64,000 nt of DNA from Flavobacterium panacagri (GTDB lineage Bacteria > Bacteroidota > Bacteroidia > Flavobacteriales > Flavobacteriaceae): contig NZ_CP119766.1 of the NCBI RefSeq assembly GCF_030378165.1, positions 806,001-870,000 of the forward strand. The letters are read 5' to 3'. Under the pieces are notes generated by a model. That model had not been told where the DNA came from, searched no databases, and was given only the letters and a program-made list of their open reading frames with translations. The position numbers were made by a program, and so were the translations under genes. This document shows positions 33,075-41,073 of the stretch, in pieces. The stretch's first letter is position 1; every line of letters starts with the position of its first letter.

Positions 33075-33083
33075 CTAAATTTT

Positions 33084-34574
33084 TTACTTTAATCCGTCTA
33101 TTAAAGCGTTTAAAGCTTGAGTATCGAAGACGGTATTATTGCTTCTATTCATGATTCCGAAACCGTTGTTTCCTAAACTTCCTTCATCCCAATAAAAAGG
33201 TAATAATCCGTTTGCTTTTGCTGTTTTAACTACCGTTTTTAAATAATACGCTCTTGAATTTAAATGCAATGTCAGCGCATCTCCCGTTAAAGTCGTTCTT
33301 CTAATTGCTCCAAATTCTCCCAATAAAACTGGAATTCCTTTGTCTACAAACTGAGTTTTCATCAATTTGAAATTCTTTTCTAAATCGGCTTCTTCGCCCC
33401 AAGTTGCATTTCTTTCTGTATCGATTGTAGAATGGAAACCATTTCCCCAATAATAAAACATTTTACCCCAAGTTTCGTCTTTGGTTAAACCAGCAAAATT
33501 CCACGGTGAATAATAATGAACCTCAACCATCATTCTGCCTGATACTTTATCTGTAGGCAATGTAGTCATTAATTTGTTTGTTTTCTCGATATCTGTCGTT
33601 GGCCCTTGAACTACTAAAACACGAGTAGCATTTTTTCCTCCTGTAGAACGAACCGCATCAATAAAAGTCTGATGATACGAATTTAAAACTGCCATTTGCG
33701 TCGCATCTTCAACAGCCGGTTCATTGGCACTTGCAAAAAGTAAATGTTCGTCAAATCCGCGTAAATGTGTTGCGATTTGTTCCCAGAACGCTTTTTGTTT
33801 CGCATTATTTTCTACTTTTTTAGCTTCGGTAATATTATTTTCCAGCCAGCCGCCGTCCCAGTGAATATTTACTACAACATACATATCGTTGTCAACACAA
33901 TATTGTATTACTTCTTTCACTCGGTTTAACCAATCTGTTTTGATTTTTGCTGTTGCAGCATTTTCTAAATTCTGATTCCAAGAACATGGAATTCTGATGG
34001 CATTGAAACCATTTGCTTTCACAGCATCAATTAAAGCTTTGGTTACTTTTGGATTTCCCCAAGCGGTTTCTCCTCCGGTTGCTTCCAACGTATTTCCGAT
34101 ATTCCAGCCTAATTTGATTTTTGCTGCCAATTCAACTGCAGAACTTCCCATTCCAGAGGCATCGGCTGCAATCGGATTGGTATTGTAGCTTGGATATAAA
34201 CTTCCTGGAGCCTGAGAAACTGAAATTGCTTCTGAGGCAAGTTCACCACCACTTAATGTAATCACAGCATTTCGTTGTGCTGTAGTTGTATTTTCTAAAG
34301 CAGTAATTTTTACTACAGTTTGTCCTGAAGTTCCTGTAGTCTGACTTAATTTTATCCAACTGGCAGCATTACTCAAAGTCCAATTGACGCCATTAGAATT
34401 AATCGTTATTTCAATTGTATTTTCTTTACTTTCAAAATCAATTTTGCTGGTGGTCGAAGAGAGCGTTTTTATAGCGGGCGGATTTTCTTCTTTGTCTGAA
34501 CTGCAGGCAGAAACTCCCAGAAAAGCAAAACATAAAATAAAGCTCAACAAATAGTCTTTGATTGTTTTTTTCAT
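33084..34574 (-). CDS. BACON-GH5 endo-xyloglucanase (probable GH5_4)
   Basis: A 496-residue lipoprotein (lipobox LGVSAC, cysteine about 24). A BACON beta-sandwich (about 38-122; WTLSNAASWIKLSQTTG) lifts the enzyme from the surface, then a GH5 barrel follows (about 145-496). GWNIGNTLEATGGETAWGNP opens the barrel, ASANEPAVED has the acid/base Glu, and LLGEFGA has the nucleophile Glu420. This lipoprotein-BACON-GH5_4 layout matches the surface xyloglucan backbone cutter of known Bacteroides loci, so it is expected to make the oligosaccharides that SusC/D import. It is the main reason for the substrate assignment. Confidence 0.87.
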   Translation of the reverse strand: MKKTIKDYLLSFILCFAFLGVSACSSDKEENPPAIKTLSSTTSKIDFESKENTIEITINSNGVNWTLSNAASWIKLSQTTGTSGQTVVKITALENTTTAQRNAVITLSGGELASEAISVSQAPGSLYPSYNTNPIAADASGMGSSAVELAAKIKLGWNIGNTLEATGGETAWGNPKVTKALIDAVKANGFNAIRIPCSWNQNLENAATAKIKTDWLNRVKEVIQYCVDNDMYVVVNIHWDGGWLENNITEAKKVENNAKQKAFWEQIATHLRGFDEHLLFASANEPAVEDATQMAVLNSYHQTFIDAVRSTGGKNATRVLVVQGPTTDIEKTNKLMTTLPTDKVSGRMMVEVHYYSPWNFAGLTKDETWGKMFYYWGNGFHSTIDTERNATWGEEADLEKNFKLMKTQFVDKGIPVLLGEFGAIRRTTLTGDALTLHLNSRAYYLKTVVKTAKANGLLPFYWDEGSLGNNGFGIMNRSNNTVFDTQALNALIDGLK

Positions 34575-34610
34575 TTGGTTTGGTTTAAGTTAAGTGTAAG
34601 TTTTTAAAAT

Positions 34611-34639
34611 CAACGCCAGCTTATAGTAGGCTGGCGTTG
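34611..34639 (-). terminator. GC-rich hairpin between GH3 and GH5 genes
   Basis: CAACGCCAGC and GCTGGCGTTG form a perfect 10-bp stem with a 9-nt loop, followed on the minus strand by ATTTTAAAAAC. It is terminator-like within the locus and could set lower expression of the genes beyond it. Confidence 0.65.
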
Positions 34640-34671
34640 GTGGTTTGGTTATTTTTTAGCAATAACAAGTT

Positions 34672-36909
34672 TTATTTAACTGTTACCTGAATTTCTTTTT
34701 TAATATCTCTTGAAGAGGTTCCCAATTTAATAGTGTATTTTCCTGGCTCAATTGTCCATTTTTTAGCAGCAACATCGTAGTAAGCCAATTCTTTTACCGG
34801 CACTTTGATTGTTACTTTTTCTGAACTTCCAGCTTTTACATCCGCTTTTTTGAAACCTTTTAATTCTTGTGCAGCACGAGAAATTTTAGAATCTGATTTT
34901 GCTGTATATAATTGAACTACTTCTTTCCCGTCTACTTTTCCTGTGTTTTTAACGTCAACTGTAACTTCGATTACGTCATTTTGAGCATACGAATCTTTAT
35001 TGGCTTTTGCATTATCAAGCGTGAAAGTTGTATATGATAATCCGTAACCGAAAGGATATAATGGCGCTACGTTTTTAGTATCAAACCAACGGTATCCAAT
35101 TAAAATTCCTTCTGCATAATTTACCGCTTTGTCTCCAGGGAAACTGTTTGTAGCATGTGCAGGAGAATCTTTCAATTGTTTCGGCATTGTCCAAGGTAAT
35201 TTTCCTGACGGATTTACTTTTCCTAAAATTACATCAGCCAAAGCATTTCCTCCTTCAGAACCATTAAACCAGCTCCAAACTAAAGCAGAAGATTTTTTAC
35301 TTACTTCATTAATGTCAAACGGAGCTCCAGCCACCATTACGACAATGGTTTTTGGATTAGCCTCTACTACTTTTTTGATTAATTCTTCTTGTCCAAAAGG
35401 CAAGTGCAAATCTCGTCTATCTGAAGCTTCTGTTTCATAATCACGGTTGGATCCTGCAAAAATGATTGCCACGTCTGAGTTTTTAGCTGCTTCTACTGCT
35501 TCTTTAACTTTTGCATCGTCTAATTTGTCGATTGTAACTGGACCAGTAGAAGTAATATTTCCTAAATTCCCTTTGTTTTTCTCATCGTAACGCTCTAAAT
35601 ATCCTTCAGCGTAATTGATTTTGATTGATGAAGGAAGTCTGTTTTTAAGACCTTCAAGCGGTGTAACTTCTCTTTTTGTTTTTACACCGGCTCCAAATCC
35701 GCCCAAAGCATTTTTCTTTGTTGCATTGTTTCCGATAACGGCAATAGATTTAACTCCGTCCAGTTTTAATGGCAATGCATTGTTTTCGTTTTTCAATAAT
35801 ACGATTGCTTCTGCTGCGATTTTGTAAGCGTCTTGATAGTGTGCTTCGGTTGCGATGCTTCCTTTTGCACGTGTTCCCCCGCCCATTGCTTTAACTTGGA
35901 ATAATGTTCTTAAAATACGTTTTACGTGAAGATCGATTTCTTTTTCTGAAACTTCTCCAGATTTAACCGCAGCAATTAATTTATCGGCTAAGAAAAATTC
36001 GTTGAAAGGTTTTGGTGTTCCCATTTCAATGTCTAAACCGTTTTTCAAAGATTTTGCTGTAGAATGCACCGCAGCCCAATCTGAAACTACGATTCCTTTA
36101 AATCCCCATTCGTCACGAAGGATTTTATTCAGCATATAATCATTCTCACATAAATATTCGCCTCTAAATTTATTGTAAGCGCCCATTATACTATAGGCTT
36201 TTGCTTCTTTTACCGAAGCTTCAAAAGCTGGAAGATAAATTTCACGAAGTGTACGCTCATCAATTTGTACATCGACAAAATCACGATTCGTTTCCTGATT
36301 GTTTGCTGCATAATGTTTTACGCACGCCATTACATCTTTTTCCTGTAAACCAACAATCAAAGGCACTGCGATTTTTTTATTCAAAAACGGATCTTCAGAC
36401 ATGTATTCGTAGGTTCGTCCTCCAAGCGGTGTTCTCACCATATTGATGGCTGGCGAAAGTAACATGTCTTTGTCTCTTGCACGTAATTCTTCTCCTAAAC
36501 TGGTTCCAAAAGTATGTGCCATTTCTGCGTTCCAAGTTGCTGCCAAAGCGCCTCCTGCTGGATAGTACGTTGCAAAATCGTTTGTCCATCCTGCCGGAGC
36601 CCAATTGTCTCTTGAAATTTCTTCACGAACTCCCAACGGACCATCGGCCATTTTTAATTCTGGAATTCCTAAACGTTTTACGCCTGCATTGGCAAACATA
36701 CTGTTCCCGTGAAGCATTCCGATTTTTTCTTCTAATGTCATCTGCGAAATCAATTTGTCGATTTCTGCATCATGGTCAGTGCTTATTTCTTTTCCAACAT
36801 ACTCTTCGGTTTCTGCCGAACTTGAAGCCGTTGTCTGCGCATCATTTTTACAAGAAGTAAACAATGCAAAAACTAGAGCTGCTGAAAGGAACATCATTTT
36901 GTTTTTCAT
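34672..36909 (-). CDS. GH3 beta-glucosidase lipoprotein
   Basis: A 745-residue lipoprotein (lipobox ALFTSC, cysteine 20). The GH3 N-terminal barrel shows KMADGPLGVR, KHYAANNQE (198-206) and the nucleophile loop GIVVSDWAA with Asp277. The alpha/beta sandwich and the C-terminal fibronectin-like domain (YPFGYGLSYTTF onward) complete the usual three-domain form. It should remove beta-glucose from the non-reducing end of trimmed xyloglucan fragments, acting after the xylosidase. It lies between GH39 and GH5 genes with gaps of 87 and 97 bp. Confidence 0.92.
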   Translation of the reverse strand: MKNKMMFLSAALVFALFTSCKNDAQTTASSSAETEEYVGKEISTDHDAEIDKLISQMTLEEKIGMLHGNSMFANAGVKRLGIPELKMADGPLGVREEISRDNWAPAGWTNDFATYYPAGGALAATWNAEMAHTFGTSLGEELRARDKDMLLSPAINMVRTPLGGRTYEYMSEDPFLNKKIAVPLIVGLQEKDVMACVKHYAANNQETNRDFVDVQIDERTLREIYLPAFEASVKEAKAYSIMGAYNKFRGEYLCENDYMLNKILRDEWGFKGIVVSDWAAVHSTAKSLKNGLDIEMGTPKPFNEFFLADKLIAAVKSGEVSEKEIDLHVKRILRTLFQVKAMGGGTRAKGSIATEAHYQDAYKIAAEAIVLLKNENNALPLKLDGVKSIAVIGNNATKKNALGGFGAGVKTKREVTPLEGLKNRLPSSIKINYAEGYLERYDEKNKGNLGNITSTGPVTIDKLDDAKVKEAVEAAKNSDVAIIFAGSNRDYETEASDRRDLHLPFGQEELIKKVVEANPKTIVVMVAGAPFDINEVSKKSSALVWSWFNGSEGGNALADVILGKVNPSGKLPWTMPKQLKDSPAHATNSFPGDKAVNYAEGILIGYRWFDTKNVAPLYPFGYGLSYTTFTLDNAKANKDSYAQNDVIEVTVDVKNTGKVDGKEVVQLYTAKSDSKISRAAQELKGFKKADVKAGSSEKVTIKVPVKELAYYDVAAKKWTIEPGKYTIKLGTSSRDIKKEIQVTVK

Positions 36910-36996
36910 AGATAGTTAGGTGTTTTGTGATTTAAAGATTTTTGATTCCTCACCTCTCATCTTTAAATTCGTTAATATTATGTTTGTGGTTCTTTT

Positions 36997-38562
36997 TTAT
37001 TGTTTAATTAAATTCAGCATCACAACATCATTTTCATTGATTTTGAATTCTCTGCTGAAAGTCCCTTTTCCGTCAATTGTAATTTTTTCTGTCGAAATGG
37101 GTGCGCCATTATTTTTCTCTTTTATGGAATTGACTTGCTGGTGTGTTAACTGACTTGGTTTATTCATCGCTAAATAATCCGCGAAAGCGTCATTTACTTT
37201 ATAACCCACTTTGTAAATTTCTAAAAGGTATTTTCCTTTCTGCATTCCGTCAACTTCCACTTTTACTTTCCCTTTTTCTTTTGATGGAAGGTCTTTTATG
37301 TAATACGTTTGATTCAACTCTTTATCTCCCGGATGTGTATTGGTAAAATCCCATAATAAAACCTGTACATCGCCTTTTGCATTTTTAGAAGTCCAAGAAG
37401 CTTTATCCGAATTTTGAAGTTCTGTTTCTCCTAATTTATTCATTAAATAATAAGAGAAATAGGCCGGCTTTTTAATTCCCTGCGTATTCAATAATCCGAA
37501 ACCGCCATGAAAAGGAGTAAATCTTGGGCCTGCTTCTTCAAAAATATCCGTAAAAACCCAATAGGACATAGAATTTGCCGCGTTTCCAACTTGTTTTAAT
37601 TTCTGCAAAATATAAGCTGCAGAATGATAACTGTCATGAATTGGATCTGCTGGTGTATAAGAAGTACTCCACTCTGTGTAATGTAATTCTAAATTTGGTT
37701 TAACCGATTCCGTAATCAATTTTCTTGAATGAATAATTTCACCGCTTACACTCCATTCGTCCTGATTTAAAATCGTTCCCGAAGTTCCGAATTCGTCCAA
37801 ATATCCGTGTTTTACTCCGTATGTATGCGTCGAAACAAAATCCATCGGAACATTATTCTTCGCACAAAAATCAATGGTTTCTGAAACCCAAGCCGAACCT
37901 GCCGTTGCTGGCCCGCCGACTTTGTAAGCTGGATTTACTGCTTTTACACCTCGAGCTGCGTAATCGTATAATTTATAATATTCTTCCTGAGTGCTGCTCC
38001 AAAAACCTGGTGATAAATTCGGTTCGTTCCAAACTTCAAAATACCAAGTTTTTACTTCTTCGTCTCCGTAACGATCTTTAAAATGCTGCGTTAAATTTCG
38101 AACTAAATCTTCCCATTTTTTGTAATCTTTTGGAGGTGTTACGTTGCCTTTCCACCAAAAAATAGTTTCTTTTCCGCTTGCTAAAGCATTGGGCATAAAA
38201 CCTAATTCAACAAACGGTTTCATTTTCAGACTTACAATATAATCAAATAAAACATCAACATATTGGTAATTGTATTCTGGATTTCCTTTTTCGTCTTCGC
38301 GATAAACGGCCATATCATCTGTCAATAAACCATGAAAACGGATATATTTGAAATCGCATTCTTTTTTCACCAATGCCAATTGTTGCTGCCAGTCTGCACG
38401 AAGACCTTCGTTTGCTCTTCCGGCTCCAATGCATTCTTTGAACATGGTGTTTAGTTTTCCTGCTTCTTTTTTATAATCAACTTTTATGATTCGGCTTTCA
38501 TTTTGTCCAAATAAATAGATTGAACTAAATAAAAATGTTGCTATGATTAAAAGTTTTTTCAT
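36997..38562 (-). CDS. GH39 glycosidase (beta-xylosidase-like)
   Basis: A 521-residue exported enzyme (signal 1-19, ending YLFGQ). The GH39 barrel has RFHGLLTDDM, the acid/base FEVWNEPN (Glu180), THTYGV and the nucleophile LHYTEWS (Glu297), followed by a beta-sandwich (about 380-521). Most characterised members release beta-D-xylose; a few act on other pentoses or uronic acids. A GH39 enzyme is not a standard part of described xyloglucan loci. It may remove a rare side-chain sugar, or beta-xylose from mixed hemicellulose. The genes on both sides belong to the same strand and locus. Confidence 0.85.
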   Translation of the reverse strand: MKKLLIIATFLFSSIYLFGQNESRIIKVDYKKEAGKLNTMFKECIGAGRANEGLRADWQQQLALVKKECDFKYIRFHGLLTDDMAVYREDEKGNPEYNYQYVDVLFDYIVSLKMKPFVELGFMPNALASGKETIFWWKGNVTPPKDYKKWEDLVRNLTQHFKDRYGDEEVKTWYFEVWNEPNLSPGFWSSTQEEYYKLYDYAARGVKAVNPAYKVGGPATAGSAWVSETIDFCAKNNVPMDFVSTHTYGVKHGYLDEFGTSGTILNQDEWSVSGEIIHSRKLITESVKPNLELHYTEWSTSYTPADPIHDSYHSAAYILQKLKQVGNAANSMSYWVFTDIFEEAGPRFTPFHGGFGLLNTQGIKKPAYFSYYLMNKLGETELQNSDKASWTSKNAKGDVQVLLWDFTNTHPGDKELNQTYYIKDLPSKEKGKVKVEVDGMQKGKYLLEIYKVGYKVNDAFADYLAMNKPSQLTHQQVNSIKEKNNGAPISTEKITIDGKGTFSREFKINENDVVMLNLIKQ

Positions 38563-38793
38563 CTGAAAATGGTGTTTATTTTTTGCTACAGATTAATTAG
38601 GATTCTAAAGGATTTTTTTCCTTTCTCTCGCAGATTTAGCAGATTAGGGAGATTTAAATCTTTTTAAACTGTGTATATATTTTATTTACACAGAATTAGA
38701 ATAAAAAATCTGCGTTATCTGCTAAATCTGCGAGAACATAAAAATCTTTTTAATCATTTTAATCTGTGGCTAAATATTTTATTCTATTAATAT
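38563..38793. repeat. word-repeat palindrome (ATCTGCTAAATCTGCGAG)
   Basis: CTCGCAGATTTAGCAGAT (38627-38644) and its inverse ATCTGCTAAATCTGCGAG (38717-38734) flank a spacer with TTTAAACTGTGTATATATTT and TTTACACAGAATTAGAAT. Outer words GATTAAT / ATTTTAATCTG extend it. No gene lies in this 231-bp gap between GH97 and GH39. Confidence 0.6.
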
Positions 38794-40800
38794 CTACAAC
38801 TTTTTAAAACGAACCGCTCCACCGCCAGCTCCGCCTAATTTCAATTGTAATTTATCTGAAGCTTTTACAGTTTTCTTCGAAATTGCAACTGCTTCTGGAT
38901 TGTGTTTTTGATCTGTTCCTTCAGCATCTACATAAATCTGTGCTTCGTAAGTTGAATTTGGATCTAAGAATGATAATGAAACCTCAACATTTCTTGGTTT
39001 TTCATTGGTCAAAGTTCCTAAATACCAATCAGCGCTGTTTCTGTCTTTTCTTGCTGTTGTGATGTATTCGCCAATTTTACCTTCTAAGATTTTAGTGTCT
39101 TCCCAATCTGTTGGAACGTCTTTTAAGAATTGTAAAGCTGGTTTTCCTTCGTAGTTTTCTGGAAGATCTGCCAACATTTGAATTGGAGAATAAATCGTTA
39201 CATACAATGCCAATTGCTGTCCAACTGTTCCCCGAATTCTTTTTCCTGGATAACCTTGTTTTACCTCAACATCAAAAATTCCAGGCGTGAAATCCATTGG
39301 GCCAGAAAGTAATCTTGTAAACGGAATAATACTTAAATGGTTCGGCGGATTTCCTTCGCTCCAAGCGTTATATTCTTGTCCACGCGCTGCTTCTCTTGAA
39401 ACCATGTTTGGAAAAGTTCTTCTTTCTCCTGTATCTTTTATCGATTCGTGGTATAAAACTGCTAAATCGTATTGCGCGGCTTTTTCTAAAATGTATCTGA
39501 AATAATTTACTCCAAACTGCCCGAAGTGCATTTGTTTCATGTTCAGTTTAGAACCAACGTGGCCGATTTTTACAGTATGAATTCCCAATTTTTTGTACAA
39601 GGCAAAACCTTCATCAACTTCTTTTAAATAGTTAATTAAGTTTGAACCTGTTTCGTGATATCCAATTAATTCGATGTTCTTTTTCTTCCCGTATTCTACT
39701 ACTTTTTCTAAGTCGAAATTATCAGCACTTTTCGTAAAGCTGAACATATGCATACGGTTTTCGTACCAAGCTGGTGTCCAGCCTTTGTTCCATCCTTCGA
39801 TCAATAAATGATGAAAACCTTCTTTTGCTGTAAAATCAATATATTCTTCAGCGTGTTTGGTTGTTGCACCTTGTTTGTCGCTTTCCCAGAAAGTATATTT
39901 TCCAATGTGCATTCCCCACCAAATTCCTAAATATTTGTAAGGTTTGAAATAATTGTTGGTGTTTTTTAATTTGTTTGGTTCATTTAAGTTTAAAACCAAA
40001 TAAGAAGTAATCAATTCACCTGCATTTTCTCCAATTTGAAGAGTTCTCCAAGAAGATGTGAAAGTATCTTTTACACGAACTTTAACGCCATCAGCCCAAG
40101 GCACTAAATCAGATTTTAATTCTGTTCCTTTTGTGTTTACCAAAGTAATACTCGCAAAATCGATTAGGTTTGCTTCATGGAAACTTAACGCTAATCCGCT
40201 TTTGCTTTCGATTGTTAATGGAGTTAAAACAGTATCTAATGTACTTACTGGTGCATCTTTAAATAAATATTCGTCACGATCTGGTCGGTTTGCAGGAATC
40301 CACCATGCTTTTCCATCTTCCTTTAAATTGAAAGTCGTTTTTTCATCCATGATGAAAATACTGTCTTTTACATTTTGTTTTGGATACACATATCTAAAAG
40401 CTACTCCATCGTCAAAAGCACGAAACTGAATCTGCAGTTTTCTTTTGTTTCCTGTTTTCTGCTGTAAATCGACTACCAATTGATTGTAGTGATTTCTGAT
40501 GTTTTTCTTTTCTCCCCAAACTTGTTCCCAAGTCTCGTCAAACGTAGAAGTTTTTGCTCCTTTAATTTCGAAATTTGAACTTAAATCTTCATTTCCTTTC
40601 AATACAAATCCCATATCTGACGGAGAAATCACTTCTGTTTTTCCGTGAGAAACGGCATATTTTGGAGCATTTTTTACCAGCTCAAATTTGATTTTGTTTT
40701 TTCCATTTGGCGATGCCAGTTCGTAAGCGCTTTTCGTTTTTTGACTGTAGCCTATTGCTATCGAAAACAATACGGCTGGGAGAATTAGATAGTTTTTCAT
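38794..40800 (-). CDS. GH97 glycoside hydrolase (inverting alpha-glucosidase type)
   Basis: A 668-residue exported enzyme starting at the ATG at 40800 (signal MKNYLILPAVLFSIAIGYSQ). An extension to 40860 would be coded by repeat D and is rejected. The N-terminal beta-sandwich (about 30-270) precedes the barrel. LIGYHETGSNLINY, KIGHVGSK, VLYHESIKDTG and ARGQEYNAW are present. As recalled, inverting SusB-like members use the Glu residues at HET, HE and EY, whereas retaining alpha-galactosidases have an Asp where this protein has GHVG, so an inverting alpha-glucosidase type is favoured. Its place in a xyloglucan locus is unusual. Confidence 0.85.
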   Translation of the reverse strand: MKNYLILPAVLFSIAIGYSQKTKSAYELASPNGKNKIKFELVKNAPKYAVSHGKTEVISPSDMGFVLKGNEDLSSNFEIKGAKTSTFDETWEQVWGEKKNIRNHYNQLVVDLQQKTGNKRKLQIQFRAFDDGVAFRYVYPKQNVKDSIFIMDEKTTFNLKEDGKAWWIPANRPDRDEYLFKDAPVSTLDTVLTPLTIESKSGLALSFHEANLIDFASITLVNTKGTELKSDLVPWADGVKVRVKDTFTSSWRTLQIGENAGELITSYLVLNLNEPNKLKNTNNYFKPYKYLGIWWGMHIGKYTFWESDKQGATTKHAEEYIDFTAKEGFHHLLIEGWNKGWTPAWYENRMHMFSFTKSADNFDLEKVVEYGKKKNIELIGYHETGSNLINYLKEVDEGFALYKKLGIHTVKIGHVGSKLNMKQMHFGQFGVNYFRYILEKAAQYDLAVLYHESIKDTGERRTFPNMVSREAARGQEYNAWSEGNPPNHLSIIPFTRLLSGPMDFTPGIFDVEVKQGYPGKRIRGTVGQQLALYVTIYSPIQMLADLPENYEGKPALQFLKDVPTDWEDTKILEGKIGEYITTARKDRNSADWYLGTLTNEKPRNVEVSLSFLDPNSTYEAQIYVDAEGTDQKHNPEAVAISKKTVKASDKLQLKLGGAGGGAVRFKKL

Positions 40801-40840
40801 GTTTTTTGGAATTATATTTTTGCCTAAATGCTGGCGATAT

Positions 40841-40990
40841 TTTTTAACACATAGAATCATAGTTTATTGGAATCTTTAAAAGAGGCGTTTCACTTGTTTA
40901 AATTCACATAGCTTTCTATGTGTGAGAAACTAGTTTCTTTCCAATTTCCTTTTATTCAAAAACAAAAATCTATGTTTCTATATGTTTAAA
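40841..40990. repeat. ~150-bp terminal-inverted-repeat element, copy D
   Basis: It starts TTTTTAACACATAGAATCAT and ends TCTATGTTTCTATATGTTTA. Inside are GAGGCGTTTCACTTG and TGTGAGAAACTAGTTTC. Same orientation as A and B. It fills the gap between the GH31 and GH97 genes, so the element lies inside the polysaccharide operon. Confidence 0.8.
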
Positions 40991-40997
40991 AACTTTT

Positions 40998-41066
40998 ATT
41001 TTTTTCACCACAAATTCCGCAAATTATCACAAATTCAATTCTTGGAAATTCGTGAAATTCGTGTTT
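40998..41066. repeat. short word-repeat fold-back before GH31 stop
   Basis: CACCACAAATTCCGCAAATT and AAATTCGTGAAATTCGTG give an imperfect fold-back next to copy D. It is placed directly after the GH31 stop codon and may act as its terminator. Confidence 0.4.
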
Positions 41067-41073
41067 GACTTTT

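Noticed and set aside
40801..40860. N-terminal extension of GH97
   Set aside because: It would be encoded partly by repeat copy D, and a proper signal peptide starts at the ATG at 40800.
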